Source: PALSA-555 sp963731625
GTDB lineage: Bacteria; Actinomycetota; Acidimicrobiia; IMCC26256; PALSA-555
Direction of reading: 5' to 3'
Length of the DNA stretch: 64,000 nucleotides
Assembly: GCA_963731625.1 (NCBI GenBank)
Contig: CAVSWH010000001.1
Span: forward strand, 1,364,001 to 1,428,000
Positions 1 to 8,002 of the stretch are shown in pieces; position 1 is the first letter of the stretch, and each line of letters opens with the position of its first letter. Under the pieces are notes generated by a model that saw nothing but the letters and a program-made list of their open reading frames with translations, searched no databases and was not told the origin of the DNA. The position numbers were made by a program, and so were the translations under genes.

Positions 1-264
1 CTTGCGCGCCGTCGGGAACGCGGCGCCACCGCGCCCACGCAGGCCGGCGTGCTCGATCGTGTGGACGAGCGGTCCCGGCCCGCGCCGGGTCATCCCCCGC
101 CAGGGCGGGCTGCCGTAGTGCGCCACGTGGGCCCGGAGATCCATCGTCGCGCCCGGCCGGTAGCCGTCGAGGAGCCGGGGCAGGCCGACGGGGACGCGGC
201 GCGCGACACGGCCGCGTCGGGTGTGCTCATCGCTGTCGTCGCGCGACATGACGAGTGCGGGCAC
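1..264 (-). CDS. NuoF-like (NADH dehydrogenase 51 kDa / SLBB family) protein, 5' part only
   Basis: The gene enters from the left edge; only its first 88 codons are visible. Translation shows AHYGSPPWRG and the FMN-site stretch LRGRGGAAFPTARK, which match the start of the complete NuoF-like protein at 3691-5007 (AQYGRPPWRG, LRGRGGASFPTGRK). The two are therefore paralogs. I chose the GTG at 264 because GAGGAG lies 6 bases upstream. GTG at 270 abuts that site and ATG at 249 is further away. Family members bind FMN and usually NAD(H). Here the gene heads a leftward transcript divergent from the redox operon at 1300-5916. The Fe-S region is outside the window, so its ligands cannot be judged. 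Confidence 0.85.
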   Translation of the reverse strand, partial: MPALVMSRDDSDEHTRRGRVARRVPVGLPRLLDGYRPGATMDLRAHVAHYGSPPWRGMTRRGPGPLVHTIEHAGLRGRGGAAFPTARK

Positions 265-607
265 GATCACCTCCTCGGAGGAACTGCAGCGGCAGCGTCG
301 CAGGCTGGCTCCCACCACAGCCCCAACGGATGGCAAAGTCCCGTCCAAGATCGACGGGGGCGCGGTAGTCCGGTTGGCTGCATACACTCGAAGCGGCGCT
401 GCACGCGCCGATTGGTCTCGCTACGGCTGATGGGTGTCGAAATCGACGAATCCGCCCCCCGACGACCGCGGGCTGTGCGCGGCGAGCGCGACGCGCCGCT
501 CAAGATCCGGTTGCCCGCTGAGGTCGCGCTGCGGGCCATGCTCCAGGTTCGAGACGGCCGTTCCGCCCTCCGCACGCTGCGGCGATGACCACCGTCGCGG
601 TGCGCCG
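265..607. other. Stretch without a convincing gene
   Basis: This stretch separates the truncated NuoF-like gene from the transposase relic. It should carry the leftward promoter of the NuoF-like gene. Open frames exist on both strands, but all are compositionally odd (Arg/Pro/Ser-rich) with no recognisable motif. One plus-strand frame ending at 588 contains LKIRLPAEVALRAML, faintly like a ribbon-helix-helix antitoxin start, but that is too little to call. Decayed insertion-sequence DNA is a reasonable reading given the relic next door. Confidence 0.4.
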
Positions 608-1138
608 TCAGCGGAGCGATTCGCCCGAGGCCGGCCCATCCGGCGAGCGTGCGTCCGCTGCGGGCGGGACGCGGGGCTTGGGCCCGGTCGACGCGCCGAG
701 GAAGAACGCGTCGCCGCGGATCGACTCGACGAGGAGCGACGCCATCGGCTCTTGCCGCATGGCGTCACGGAGGCGCAGCACCATCGCCGACGCCGTCTTC
801 GCCGTGACGCCGTAGCGCCGCTCGATGTCCCGGGCGGTGAGACCGTCGGGCGACGCGCACGCCTCGGCCACGACCCGGATCCAGGTGCGGACCGGGACCC
901 TCGTGCCCTGCAGGATCGTGCCCGTCAGCACTGAGAACTGCTTGCGGCACGTGGCGCACTTCCAGACCCGCCGGCGCGTGAGCCGCCCGGTGCGCGTGGC
1001 TCGCCCACCGCCTCGGGGCGCCAGGAAGTAGGGCCGACGGTCCGAACCGCAATGCGGGCAGACGGGCTGGTCGCCCCACCGCAGCGTCTCGAGCAGCCGG
1101 TACGCGGACGTCTCGTCCCGGACCTGGTCGATCGTGAC
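608..1138 (-). pseudogene. IS1595-family transposase relic (zinc ribbon and helix-turn-helix only)
   Basis: The reading frame begins around 1138 at a GTC codon where a start would be expected (VTIDQVRDETSAYRLLETLRWG). It then shows the IS1595 zinc ribbon: VCPHCGSDRRPYF, then WKCATCRKQFSVLTGT. An HTH-like stretch follows (TARDIERRYGVTAKTASAMV). The frame stops at 608, right after the point where the catalytic DDE domain should begin, so about two thirds of the usual length is missing. There is no in-frame ATG/GTG/TTG at the expected start; the first internal one is GTG at 931. A consensus TTGACA lies upstream on this strand (1189-1194). It is almost certainly a dead transposase lying between two divergent redox gene sets. 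Confidence 0.75.
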
Positions 1139-1299
1139 GGGTGCTGGGGTCGGATCCGCAGCTCGACCCTCCCCTCGGCCGATGGGTTTGTCAAGTCACA
1201 GTTTCTGGTCGTTTCTTTCCCGTTAGCTGGGGACGGCCACGACACTCGTCTGGAACCCTGAACCAGGACACCCACAGAACCCTGGAGGCATCCCCCACC

Positions 1300-1623
1300 A
1301 TGCGATTTCGCCCGACCGACCGAGACGATGGGCTGCGCCGGGTCTCCCGCCTGACCCGCTGGCTGGCAGCTGGCGGGGTGGCGCTCCTGGGCGTGTTCTC
1401 GGGGCTCGTCGCCTCGGCGCTGCCGGGGACCTCCGGCACCGCGAGCGGCTCCTCGCAGCCGACGACCCCGACGACCCCGAACACCAGCCCGAGCCCGTCG
1501 GTCACGCCCCAGACCAGCCCGGCCGTGCCGAGCGACCCGAGTGTCACGGACCCCAACCTCGCGCCGGCACCGCCGCCCGTCGTGTCGCACCACCAGAGCG
1601 TGGCCAACTCGGGCGGGTCGTGA
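1300..1623 (+). CDS. Small Pro/Thr/Ser-rich single-pass membrane or exported protein
   Basis: This 107-residue protein has a basic N-terminus (MRFRPTDRDDGLRRVSRLTR), one hydrophobic segment at about residues 24-42 (VALLGVFSGLVASAL), and a low-complexity Thr/Pro/Ser tail of about 60 residues ending SHHQSVANSGGS. GGAGG lies 11 bases before the ATG. It is the first gene of a six-gene redox operon, and its TGA overlaps the GTG of apbE (GTGA), so translation is coupled. No family is recognised. The tail would lie outside the membrane if the segment is an uncleaved signal anchor, which would suit a scaffold for the membrane redox complex, but that is inference. Confidence 0.7.
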   Translation: MRFRPTDRDDGLRRVSRLTRWLAAGGVALLGVFSGLVASALPGTSGTASGSSQPTTPTTPNTSPSPSVTPQTSPAVPSDPSVTDPNLAPAPPPVVSHHQSVANSGGS

Positions 1624-2549
1624 CTGACGCCTGGCCAACCGTCTCGTTTCCCGCGCTCGGCACCACTGCGACGCTTGTCGTCACCGACGAGACGGTCCTC
1701 CAGGAGGCTCGCCGAGTGCTCGACGCCGTCCTCGCCGAGGTCGACGAAGCCTGCAGCCGGTTCCGCGCGGACTCCGAGCTGATGCGCGTGAACGCCCACC
1801 CCGGCGAGGTCGTGCCGGTCGGACCGGTGCTCCGGGACGCGCTCGACGTCGCACTCCGCGCGGCGCGCCTGACCGACGGCGACGTGGATCCCACGGTCGG
1901 GCGCGCAGTGCGCGTCCTCGGCTACGACCGCGACTTCTCGTCGGTGCCCGCTGCCGGGGACGCGCTCACCTGCGTCGTGGCCCGCGTGCCCGGCTGGCAG
2001 GCGATCCAGATCGACCACGACGCCGCGACCGCCCAGGTGCCGCGCGGCGTCGAGCTCGACCTCGGCGCCACCGCGAAGGCCTTCGCGGCGGACCGGGCCG
2101 CGGCCGCGATCGCGGGCACGTTCGACTGCGCCGCCCTGGTCAGCCTCGGCGGTGACGTGGCCGTGGCGGGCCCCGCGCCGGCCGACGGCTGGCCGGTCCG
2201 GGTCACCGACGACCACGCCGCGGGCCCCGAGGCGCCCGGCGAGACCGTGGCCATCGCCGTCGGCGGGCTCGCCACCTCCAGCACGACGGTGCGGCGGTGG
2301 CGACGCGGCGACTCGGAGCTGCACCACATCGTCGACCCGAGCACCGGGCGGGCGGCACCCGTCTGCTGGCGGACGGTCAGCGTGGTCGCCGGGTCGTGCG
2401 TCGACGCCAACACGGCCAGCACGGCCGCCATCGTCCGCGGGGACGCTGCGCTGCCCTGGCTGCGCGAGCTCTCACTGCCCGCCCGTCTCGTCCGCCCCGA
2501 CGGCCGCGTCGTGCGCACCGGCAGCTGGCCCGAACCGGGCGAGCCGTGA
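1620..2549 (+). CDS. apbE: FAD:protein FMN transferase (ApbE)
   Basis: ApbE moves FMN from FAD onto Ser/Thr of target proteins in a Mg2+-dependent reaction. The 309-residue protein has the family signatures: SRFRADSELMRVN near residue 37, the conserved ELDLGATAKAFAADRA (E. coli family form DLGGIAKGYAVD), LVSLGGDVAVAG and HHIVDPSTGR. The GTG start overlaps the previous stop by 4 bases, and its own stop overlaps the next start. No signal peptide or lipobox is visible, so this copy looks cytoplasmic. It sits directly before a ferric-reductase-like membrane protein, the usual company of ApbE in flavin-based electron transport, but no partner here shows a canonical flavinylation motif (see findings). 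Confidence 0.92.
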   Translation: MTDAWPTVSFPALGTTATLVVTDETVLQEARRVLDAVLAEVDEACSRFRADSELMRVNAHPGEVVPVGPVLRDALDVALRAARLTDGDVDPTVGRAVRVLGYDRDFSSVPAAGDALTCVVARVPGWQAIQIDHDAATAQVPRGVELDLGATAKAFAADRAAAAIAGTFDCAALVSLGGDVAVAGPAPADGWPVRVTDDHAAGPEAPGETVAIAVGGLATSSTTVRRWRRGDSELHHIVDPSTGRAAPVCWRTVSVVAGSCVDANTASTAAIVRGDAALPWLRELSLPARLVRPDGRVVRTGSWPEPGEP

Positions 2550-3694
2550 GCGTGCTCGCGGCCGCGGGGCCCTCGCCGGTCTGGTACATCGCTCGGGGCG
2601 CCGGCCTCGCCGCGCTGGTCGTCCTGACGCTGTCCACCGTGCTCGGCATCGTGACCTCGGTCCGATGGTCGAACCCGCGGTGGCCCCGCTTCGTGATCGA
2701 GCTGCTGCACCGCAACTCATCACTCCTCGCCTTCGCGCTGATCGTGGTGCACGTCGCCGCGGTCGTCGTGGACGCGTTCGCGCCCATCGGGTTCAAGGAC
2801 ACCGTGCTCCCGTTCGTCGGCGTGTACCGACCCGTCTGGATGGGTCTCGGGGCCGCGGCGTCCGACATCTTGGTGGTGCTCCTGGTCACGAGTCTGCTGC
2901 GCCACCGGATGAGCCATCGCACCTGGCGCTTCCTCCACTGGTTCGCGTACCTCGCGTGGCCGCTCGTCGTCGTGCACGGCCTCGGCACGGGCAGCGACAC
3001 CAAGCTCGGCTTCGTGCTGATCCTCTACGTCGGCTGCATCGCCGCCGTGATCATCGCCCTCTGGTGGCGTCTCGCCGCCGGGTGGCCCGGGCACGCGGGC
3101 ACCCGCGTCGCGGCGCTGGCCGCCAGCGTCGTCGCGCCGATCGTGCTCGTCGCGTGGCTTGCCGGTGGCCCGCTCGCGACGGGCTGGTCGCGCCGAGCCG
3201 GCACGCCGGCGAGCATCCTCGCCCGGGTCACGGCGACCCCGGCGACGTCGACCGCCCCGTCGACCGCCCCGTCGACCGCAGCGCCGGCCGCCCCGCCCGG
3301 CGGGTCGGCGGCGCTGCCCGCGACACCCTTCTCCGCGCAGCTAACCGGCACCCAGTCCCAGTCGAGCCCGTCCGCGGACGGCCGGGTCACGATCCGGCTG
3401 GCCATGACGATGAGCGGCAGCGCGACCGGCGTGCTCGACGTCGAGCTCACCGGCGAGCCACTCCAGGGCGGCGGCGTGCTGCTCAACTCGAGCCAGGTGA
3501 CGATGGGACCGAGCAGCCAGCCGTCGCTGTACCGCGGCTCCATCGTCGGCCTGCGCGGCACCCGCATCGACGCGAGCGTGCAGAGCGCCGGGCAACCGAC
3601 GCTCCAGCTTGTCGTCGATGTCCAGATCGCAGCGAACGGCACGTCGCTCACCGGGACCGTCTCCGCCCAGACCGGGCAAGGGGCCGGGCAGTGA
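2546..3694 (+). CDS. Ferric-reductase-like transmembrane protein with exported C-terminal domain
   Basis: This 382-residue membrane protein begins with a helix bundle of about six segments (to about residue 215). Two His pairs are spaced as in ferric reductase-like (PF01794) diheme proteins: H55 and H69 (HX13H), and H131 and H144 (HX12H). A Ser/Thr/Ala/Pro linker follows (about 225-260), then a beta-rich domain of about 120 residues with no recognised family. It contains MTMSGSATG at about 287-295. It would pass electrons across the membrane through two b hemes. No FAD/NAD-binding domain is present, so cytoplasmic partners (the NuoF-like protein and ferredoxin encoded next) probably feed it. 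The start GTG overlaps the apbE stop (GTGA) and its stop overlaps the next GTG. Confidence 0.85.
   Translation: MSVLAAAGPSPVWYIARGAGLAALVVLTLSTVLGIVTSVRWSNPRWPRFVIELLHRNSSLLAFALIVVHVAAVVVDAFAPIGFKDTVLPFVGVYRPVWMGLGAAASDILVVLLVTSLLRHRMSHRTWRFLHWFAYLAWPLVVVHGLGTGSDTKLGFVLILYVGCIAAVIIALWWRLAAGWPGHAGTRVAALAASVVAPIVLVAWLAGGPLATGWSRRAGTPASILARVTATPATSTAPSTAPSTAAPAAPPGGSAALPATPFSAQLTGTQSQSSPSADGRVTIRLAMTMSGSATGVLDVELTGEPLQGGGVLLNSSQVTMGPSSQPSLYRGSIVGLRGTRIDASVQSAGQPTLQLVVDVQIAANGTSLTGTVSAQTGQGAGQ
3247..3279 (+). repeat. 12-bp tandem repeat inside the linker of the ferric-reductase-like gene
   Basis: The unit GTCGACCGCCCC occurs twice in perfect tandem (3247-3258, 3259-3270) and a third time for nine bases (3271-3279). 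It encodes the Ser-Thr-Ala-Pro repeats of the linker between membrane bundle and outer domain. Unit length is a multiple of three, so copy-number changes would alter linker length without breaking the frame. Confidence 0.85.
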
Positions 3695-5007
3695 CGTCCG
3701 CGCCGACGCGAGCCGCGCCGATGCCGCGCGCCGGCCCCGAGGGGTTGCCGCGCCTGCTCGCGGGCTTCCGGCCGGACCGGCCGGTCGGGCTGCAGGAGCA
3801 CGTCGCCCAGTACGGACGGCCGCCGTGGCGCGGTACGCACCGACACGGCGGGCCACTGATCGACGCGGTCGAGGCGTCGGGGCTCCGCGGCCGCGGCGGC
3901 GCGTCCTTCCCGACGGGACGCAAGATGCGGACCGTCGCCCAGCACCGGGGACGGTCGGTCGTCGTGGTGAACGGCTCCGAGGGCGAGGCGCTGAGCGCCA
4001 AGGACCGCCTCCTGTTGACCTCGCTGCCCCACCTCGTGCTCGACGGCGCGGTGCTCGCCGCGGAGGCGGTCGGCGCCGACGAGATCGTCGTCGCGGTCGA
4101 CCGGGCCAGCCGCCGGGCGCTGACGAGCGTGCACCGGGCCATCGAGGCCCGACACGCGGCGCAGCTGGACGGTGCGCTCGTCCGTAGCGTCGCGCTGCCG
4201 TCGCGCTACGTCGCGGGTGAGGAGACGGCGCTCGTCAACTTCGTGAACGGCGGGGTCGCCAAGCCGACGTTCACCCCGCCCCGACCCTTCGAGCGAGGGG
4301 TCAGCGGACGTCCGACGCTGATCCAGAACGCCGAGACGCTCGCCCACGTCGCCCTGATCGCCCGGTACGGGCCGGACTGGTTCCGCCAGCTCGGTGCGCC
4401 CGACGAGCCCGGCTCCGCGCTGCTCACCATCGGCGGCGCGGTCGAGCGCGGGATCGTGTGCGAGGTGGCGCTCGGCACGACGATCGGTGGGGCCGTCACG
4501 GCCGCGGGCGGCGTCACCGAGAAGCTCTCCGCCTTCCTCGTCGGCGGCTACTACGGCAGCTGGCTGCCCGCGGACGAGGCCTGGGACGTGCCGCTCCTGA
4601 ACGCGACGCTGCAGGCGCACGGTGCGTCGCTCGGGACCGGGGTGCTGTACGCCTTCCCGGCCGGACGGTGTGGGCTCGTCGCCGCGGCGCAGATCGCCGA
4701 CTACCTGGCGGGCGAGACCGCCGGGCAGTGCGGGCCGTGCGTCTACGGGCTCCGGGCCATCGCGGACGCCATGGCGAGCATCGCCGCCGGCCGGCAGGTC
4801 GCCGCGACGGTGAAGCGGCTGCGGCAGCTGTTCGAGGAGGTGCGCGGGCGCGGCGCCTGCCACTACCCCGACGGCGTGATCCGCTTCGTCGACACGGCCC
4901 TCCGAACCTTCGGCGCGGAGGTCGAGCACCACGCTGCGCATCAGCGTTGCCTGCTCGCGCCGCCGCCCGCCATGCCGATCCCCGCCTTCGACGCGAGCTG
5001 GCGATGA
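3691..5007 (+). CDS. NuoF-like FMN/Fe-S oxidoreductase subunit (SLBB domain), altered N3-type cluster site
   Basis: The 438-residue protein follows the complex I 51 kDa plan: FMN-binding LRGRGGASFPTGRKM (about 66-80), AGEETALVN, RPTLIQNAETLAHV, an SLBB segment, and a C-terminal Fe-S region. In NuoF the cluster motif is C-x2-C-x2-C plus a distant Cys. Here ETAGQCGPC carries Ala344 in place of the first Cys, with C347, C350, C390 (GACHYPDG) and an extra C420 (QRC) near the end. No NuoE-like thioredoxin-fold partner is encoded nearby, and this is not part of a nuo operon. It overlaps the genes on both sides by 4 bases. Likely role: passing electrons between a pyridine nucleotide and the ferredoxin encoded next. 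Confidence 0.85.
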   Translation: MTSAPTRAAPMPRAGPEGLPRLLAGFRPDRPVGLQEHVAQYGRPPWRGTHRHGGPLIDAVEASGLRGRGGASFPTGRKMRTVAQHRGRSVVVVNGSEGEALSAKDRLLLTSLPHLVLDGAVLAAEAVGADEIVVAVDRASRRALTSVHRAIEARHAAQLDGALVRSVALPSRYVAGEETALVNFVNGGVAKPTFTPPRPFERGVSGRPTLIQNAETLAHVALIARYGPDWFRQLGAPDEPGSALLTIGGAVERGIVCEVALGTTIGGAVTAAGGVTEKLSAFLVGGYYGSWLPADEAWDVPLLNATLQAHGASLGTGVLYAFPAGRCGLVAAAQIADYLAGETAGQCGPCVYGLRAIADAMASIAAGRQVAATVKRLRQLFEEVRGRGACHYPDGVIRFVDTALRTFGAEVEHHAAHQRCLLAPPPAMPIPAFDASWR

Positions 5008-5210
5008 AGAAGCAGCACCGCCTCATCGTCAACATGATCGAGTGCGAGGCGCACGGCGTATGCGCCGAGCTGTTCCCCGAACGCGTGCAGCTCGACGAGT
5101 GGGGCTACCCGATCATCGATGACGAGCCGATCCCGACCGCGCTCTTGAAGCACGCCCGACGCGCCGTGCAGAACTGCCCGAAGCTGGCGCTGATCCTGAC
5201 CGACGAGTGA
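5004..5210 (+). CDS. Ferredoxin, CxxHxxC type
   Basis: This 68-residue ferredoxin has C14-E-A-H17-G-V-C20 and a distal C59-P (AVQNCPKLAL). The pattern C-x2-H-x2-C...C-P is typical of actinobacterial 3Fe-4S/4Fe-4S ferredoxins in which His replaces the second Cys. Its ATG overlaps the stop of the NuoF-like gene (ATGA), so the two are probably made in fixed ratio and act as donor-acceptor pair. Ferredoxins of this kind usually serve cytochromes P450 or oxygenases. None is in this operon, and the neighbours instead suggest delivery to the heme membrane proteins on either side. Confidence 0.9.
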   Translation: MKKQHRLIVNMIECEAHGVCAELFPERVQLDEWGYPIIDDEPIPTALLKHARRAVQNCPKLALILTDE

Positions 5211-5253
5211 GCCGGCGGGCGAGCGCCACCGGATCGTGACGTGAGGAGGACCC

Positions 5254-5916
5254 ATGGACCTGGCTCGGCTGATGACCCGCGAACCACCGCGCGTCTCGAC
5301 CACGGCGCCGCCGGGCGCCGGCGGCGGCGTCGAAGGCAACGCACGGCTCACCGGCGCGGCGGGCGCGGCGCTGTTCGTCATCCTCGCGGTCGAGGGCATC
5401 ACGATCCTGCAGATCCACCAGCTGATCTCGTGGCACGTGTTCGTCGGCATGCTGCTCGTTCCCCTCGTCCTGCTGAAGACGGGCACCACCGCGTACCGGT
5501 TCGCGCACTACTACCGCGGTGACCCGCCCTACCGAGAGAAAGGGCCGCCCCACCCGCTGCTGCGCGTCACCGGACCGCTCTTGGTCGTCTCGACGCTCGC
5601 GCTGCTCGGCACAGGCATCGCGCTCGTCGCGCTCGGCCGCCACGTCGGCAACTCGTACCTGTGGCTGCACAAGGCCACGTTCTTCGTGTGGGGTGCGCTG
5701 CTCGCGATCCACGTCCTCGGGCACCTTCGCGAGACCGCCACGCTCACCGCCGCCGACTGGCGGGAGCGCGCCGTGCGCGCCGCACCGGCACGTCTCGCCG
5801 GGGCCGACGCTCGCCTCAGCCTGCTCGTCGTCACCCTCGGGGTGGGCGTGGCGCTCGGGATCGTCTCGCTCGGCTGGGTGGGCTCCTGGCACCACTTCAT
5901 CCACCACCTCGGCTGA
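5254..5916 (+). CDS. Four-helix b-type cytochrome membrane protein
   Basis: The 220-residue protein has about four transmembrane segments plus a last one near the C-terminus. Candidate heme ligands lie in helices: H55 and H61 (IHQLISWH), then H139, H153 and H157 (LHKATFFVWGALLAIHVLGH). This resembles the cytochrome b561 / formate dehydrogenase gamma fold, though I do not recognise the exact subfamily. A strong GAGGAG site lies just upstream of the ATG. The gap of 43 bases after the ferredoxin is the only break in the operon. It likely adds another heme relay, perhaps to quinone or to an outer acceptor. Confidence 0.8.
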   Translation: MDLARLMTREPPRVSTTAPPGAGGGVEGNARLTGAAGAALFVILAVEGITILQIHQLISWHVFVGMLLVPLVLLKTGTTAYRFAHYYRGDPPYREKGPPHPLLRVTGPLLVVSTLALLGTGIALVALGRHVGNSYLWLHKATFFVWGALLAIHVLGHLRETATLTAADWRERAVRAAPARLAGADARLSLLVVTLGVGVALGIVSLGWVGSWHHFIHHLG

Positions 5917-5919
5917 CTC

Positions 5920-5934
5920 GCCCGCGGCGCGGGC
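5920..5934 (+). terminator. Possible terminator hairpin after the redox operon
   Basis: GCCCGC and GCGGGC form a perfect 6-bp stem with a three-base loop just after the cytochrome stop codon. No T-run follows, which is common in GC-rich actinobacteria, so this is only suggestive. Confidence 0.4.
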
Positions 5935-5957
5935 GCCGCCTCGTAGCCTCGCCCGGC

Positions 5958-6767
5958 GTGGCCGTGGACCCGTCCTCGATCCTGCTCACCGGCCGGGTGG
6001 CGCTCGTCACCGGTGTCGGCCGGGGCGTCGGGCGCGCCACGGCCCTGGCCCTCGCCGGGTTCGGCGCCACGGTCGCGATGTGCGACCGGCTCCCGGATCC
6101 GCTCGCCGACACCGAGGCTGCCGTGCGCGCCACCGGCGCCGAGCCCCTCTCCCGGGCGCTCGACGTGCGCGACGCCGACGCGGTCGCCGCGTTCGTCCGC
6201 GACGTCGTCGCGGCACACGGTCGGATCGACGTCCTCGTGAACAACGCCGGCGGGACATTCTTCGCACCGTTCCTCGAGCTCTCCGACAAGGGCGAGCAGA
6301 CGCTCGTCGCCGAGAACTTCACGCAGGTGACCCGGCTGATCCGCTTCGTCGTCCCGCACATGCCGAGCGGTGGCTCGATCGTGAACCTCACGTCGATCGA
6401 GGCGCACCAGGCCGCGCCGGGCTTCGCGGTCTACGCCGCGATGAAGGCCGCACTCGCGCAGCTCACGCGCACGCTCGCGCTCGAGCTCGCACCCCACGGG
6501 GTGCGCGTGAACGCTGTCGCCCCCGACGCGATCCCGACCGAGGGCGACGAAGGCGTGCGCGACGCCATGCTCGGCGCCGACCCGCTCTACGAGCCGGTGT
6601 TCGTCCCGCCGCTCGGCACCCTGGGCCGACCCGACGATGCGGCCGCGGTCGTGGTGTTCCTCGCGAGCCCCCTCGCCGGCTTCGTCACCGGTGTCACGGT
6701 CCACGTCGACGGCGGGACATGGGCCGCGGGTGGCTGGCGGCGGACCGAGGGCCGGGCCGGCCCGTAG
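5958..6767 (+). CDS. Short-chain dehydrogenase/reductase (SDR), classical type
   Basis: The 269-residue protein has the Rossmann glycine motif VTGVGRGVGRA, the NNAGG stabilising motif, catalytic Ser in NLTSIEA, and the YAAMK active site. The tail HVDGGTWAAGGW fits the family. SDRs oxidise or reduce alcohol/ketone groups with NAD(P)(H). The GTG at 5958 gives the usual length. It stands alone between the redox operon and the catabolic operon that converges on it, with a strong hairpin between. Substrate unknown. Confidence 0.88.
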   Translation: MAVDPSSILLTGRVALVTGVGRGVGRATALALAGFGATVAMCDRLPDPLADTEAAVRATGAEPLSRALDVRDADAVAAFVRDVVAAHGRIDVLVNNAGGTFFAPFLELSDKGEQTLVAENFTQVTRLIRFVVPHMPSGGSIVNLTSIEAHQAAPGFAVYAAMKAALAQLTRTLALELAPHGVRVNAVAPDAIPTEGDEGVRDAMLGADPLYEPVFVPPLGTLGRPDDAAAVVVFLASPLAGFVTGVTVHVDGGTWAAGGWRRTEGRAGP

Positions 6768-6789
6768 CCACGCTCGGATCGGTCGATCC

Positions 6790-6810
6790 GCGCGGCGCAC
6801 GTCGCCGCGC
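6790..6810. terminator. Bidirectional hairpin between converging genes
   Basis: GCGCGGCG and CGCCGCGC form a perfect 8-bp stem with a five-base loop, centred between the stop codons of the SDR gene (plus) and the amidohydrolase gene (minus). Its placement suits a shared terminator. A second small hairpin (GGATCG/CGATCC) lies just to the left. Confidence 0.55.
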
Positions 6811-6814
6811 GCGC

Positions 6815-8002
6815 TCAGGTGCGGCCGAGCATGCGCAGGGCGTTGGTCCGCACGATCTTGTCGACAACCTCCGACGCGAGGCCGGCGAGGAGCCGCTCGG
6901 CGACCTCGCGGCTGTGCGGCCAGGTGCCGTCGGCGTGCGGATAGTCGGTCTCGAACGTGACCTGGTCGGGCCCGATGGCGTCGAGCGCGGCGAGGCCGGC
7001 GGCGTCGTCGAAGAAGCACCCGTAGACGCGCCCCCAGTAGTAGGTGCTCGGCGGCTCGGGCACGAGGCCGCGCGCGTCGGCCCAGCCGCGGTTGTGCTGC
7101 CACACCCGGTCGGCCCGGGTGAGGATGTAGGGGATCCAGCCGATCTGGCCCTCGGAGTAGGTGAGGGTGACGTGCGGGTAGCGGGCGAGCAGGCCCGAGA
7201 AGAGCCAATCGGCGAGCGAGCCCTCGGCCAGCTCGTGGGTGAGCGTCGACGACACGGCCGGTGGTGCGTCGGGCGACGTGGAGGGCATCGACGAGCCCGA
7301 GCCGCTGTGCATGCAGATCACCGTGCCGGTCTCGTCGCAGGCCGCCACGAACGGGTCCCAGAACCGGTCGGGGTCGTGCACCGACGGCAGCCCGAGGTTC
7401 GACGGCAGCTCGGAGAAGCACACGGCGCGCACACCCCGCGCCGCGTTGCGGCGGACCTCGGCGGCCGCGAGCCCGGCGTCCCACAGCGGGATGAGGCACA
7501 GCGGGAAGAGCCGCCCGCCGCTCGGGCCGCACCACTCGTCGACCATCCAGTCGTTGTAGGCCTGCACGCAGCGCAGCGCGAGGTCCTTGTCGGTCGCCTC
7601 GAGGAACGTCTGGCCGCAGAAGCGCGGGAACGTCGGGAAGCACAGCGACGCCTCGACCCAGTTGCGGTCCATGTCGTCGAGGCGGGCCGCGCCCTGCCAG
7701 CAGCCGGGCCGCATCTCGTCGTAGGTCATCGGGACGACTTGCACGTCCTCGGGTGCGAAGCCGGCGCACGCGCTGAGCCGGGTGTGCGGCACGGCGCGGT
7801 CCTCGTAGAGCCACCAGTCGGCGAGCGGCCCGTCGTCGCCCATCCGGTAGGCGTAGTGGCCGCCCCGGAACGTCATCTCGGCCACGGGCGCGCGGACCAC
7901 CCGTGGGCCGACGTCGCGGTCGCGCGCCGACAGCCGGTCGACCCACACGGTCGGCGGCTCCACCACGTGGTCGTCGGCGGAGACGATGCGCGGAATCGTC
8001 AC
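6815..8002 (-). CDS. Amidohydrolase family protein (PF04909, ACMSD/decarboxylase-like), last gene of operon
   Basis: This 395-residue protein begins VSADDHVVEPP, the D-x-H metal-binding start of PF04909 metal-dependent hydrolases/decarboxylases. Later it has the conserved CMHSGSG, LTYSEGQIGWIPYIL and FETDYPHADGTWPHS. The family (ACMSD, gamma-resorcylate decarboxylase and many uncharacterised relatives) cleaves C-C or C-N bonds using one metal ion. The GTG start overlaps the stop of the nitroreductase gene (GTGA). It is the seventh and last gene of the leftward operon starting at 13340. It differs clearly from the other amidohydrolases in the window, so these are not recent duplicates. Confidence 0.88.
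   Translation of the reverse strand: MTIPRIVSADDHVVEPPTVWVDRLSARDRDVGPRVVRAPVAEMTFRGGHYAYRMGDDGPLADWWLYEDRAVPHTRLSACAGFAPEDVQVVPMTYDEMRPGCWQGAARLDDMDRNWVEASLCFPTFPRFCGQTFLEATDKDLALRCVQAYNDWMVDEWCGPSGGRLFPLCLIPLWDAGLAAAEVRRNAARGVRAVCFSELPSNLGLPSVHDPDRFWDPFVAACDETGTVICMHSGSGSSMPSTSPDAPPAVSSTLTHELAEGSLADWLFSGLLARYPHVTLTYSEGQIGWIPYILTRADRVWQHNRGWADARGLVPEPPSTYYWGRVYGCFFDDAAGLAALDAIGPDQVTFETDYPHADGTWPHSREVAERLLAGLASEVVDKIVRTNALRMLGRT

Noticed and set aside
267..575. Minus-strand frame of 102 codons before the left NuoF-like gene
   Set aside because: Composition is random-looking, it ends on the NuoF-like binding site, and no similarity to the small protein at 1300-1623 is seen.
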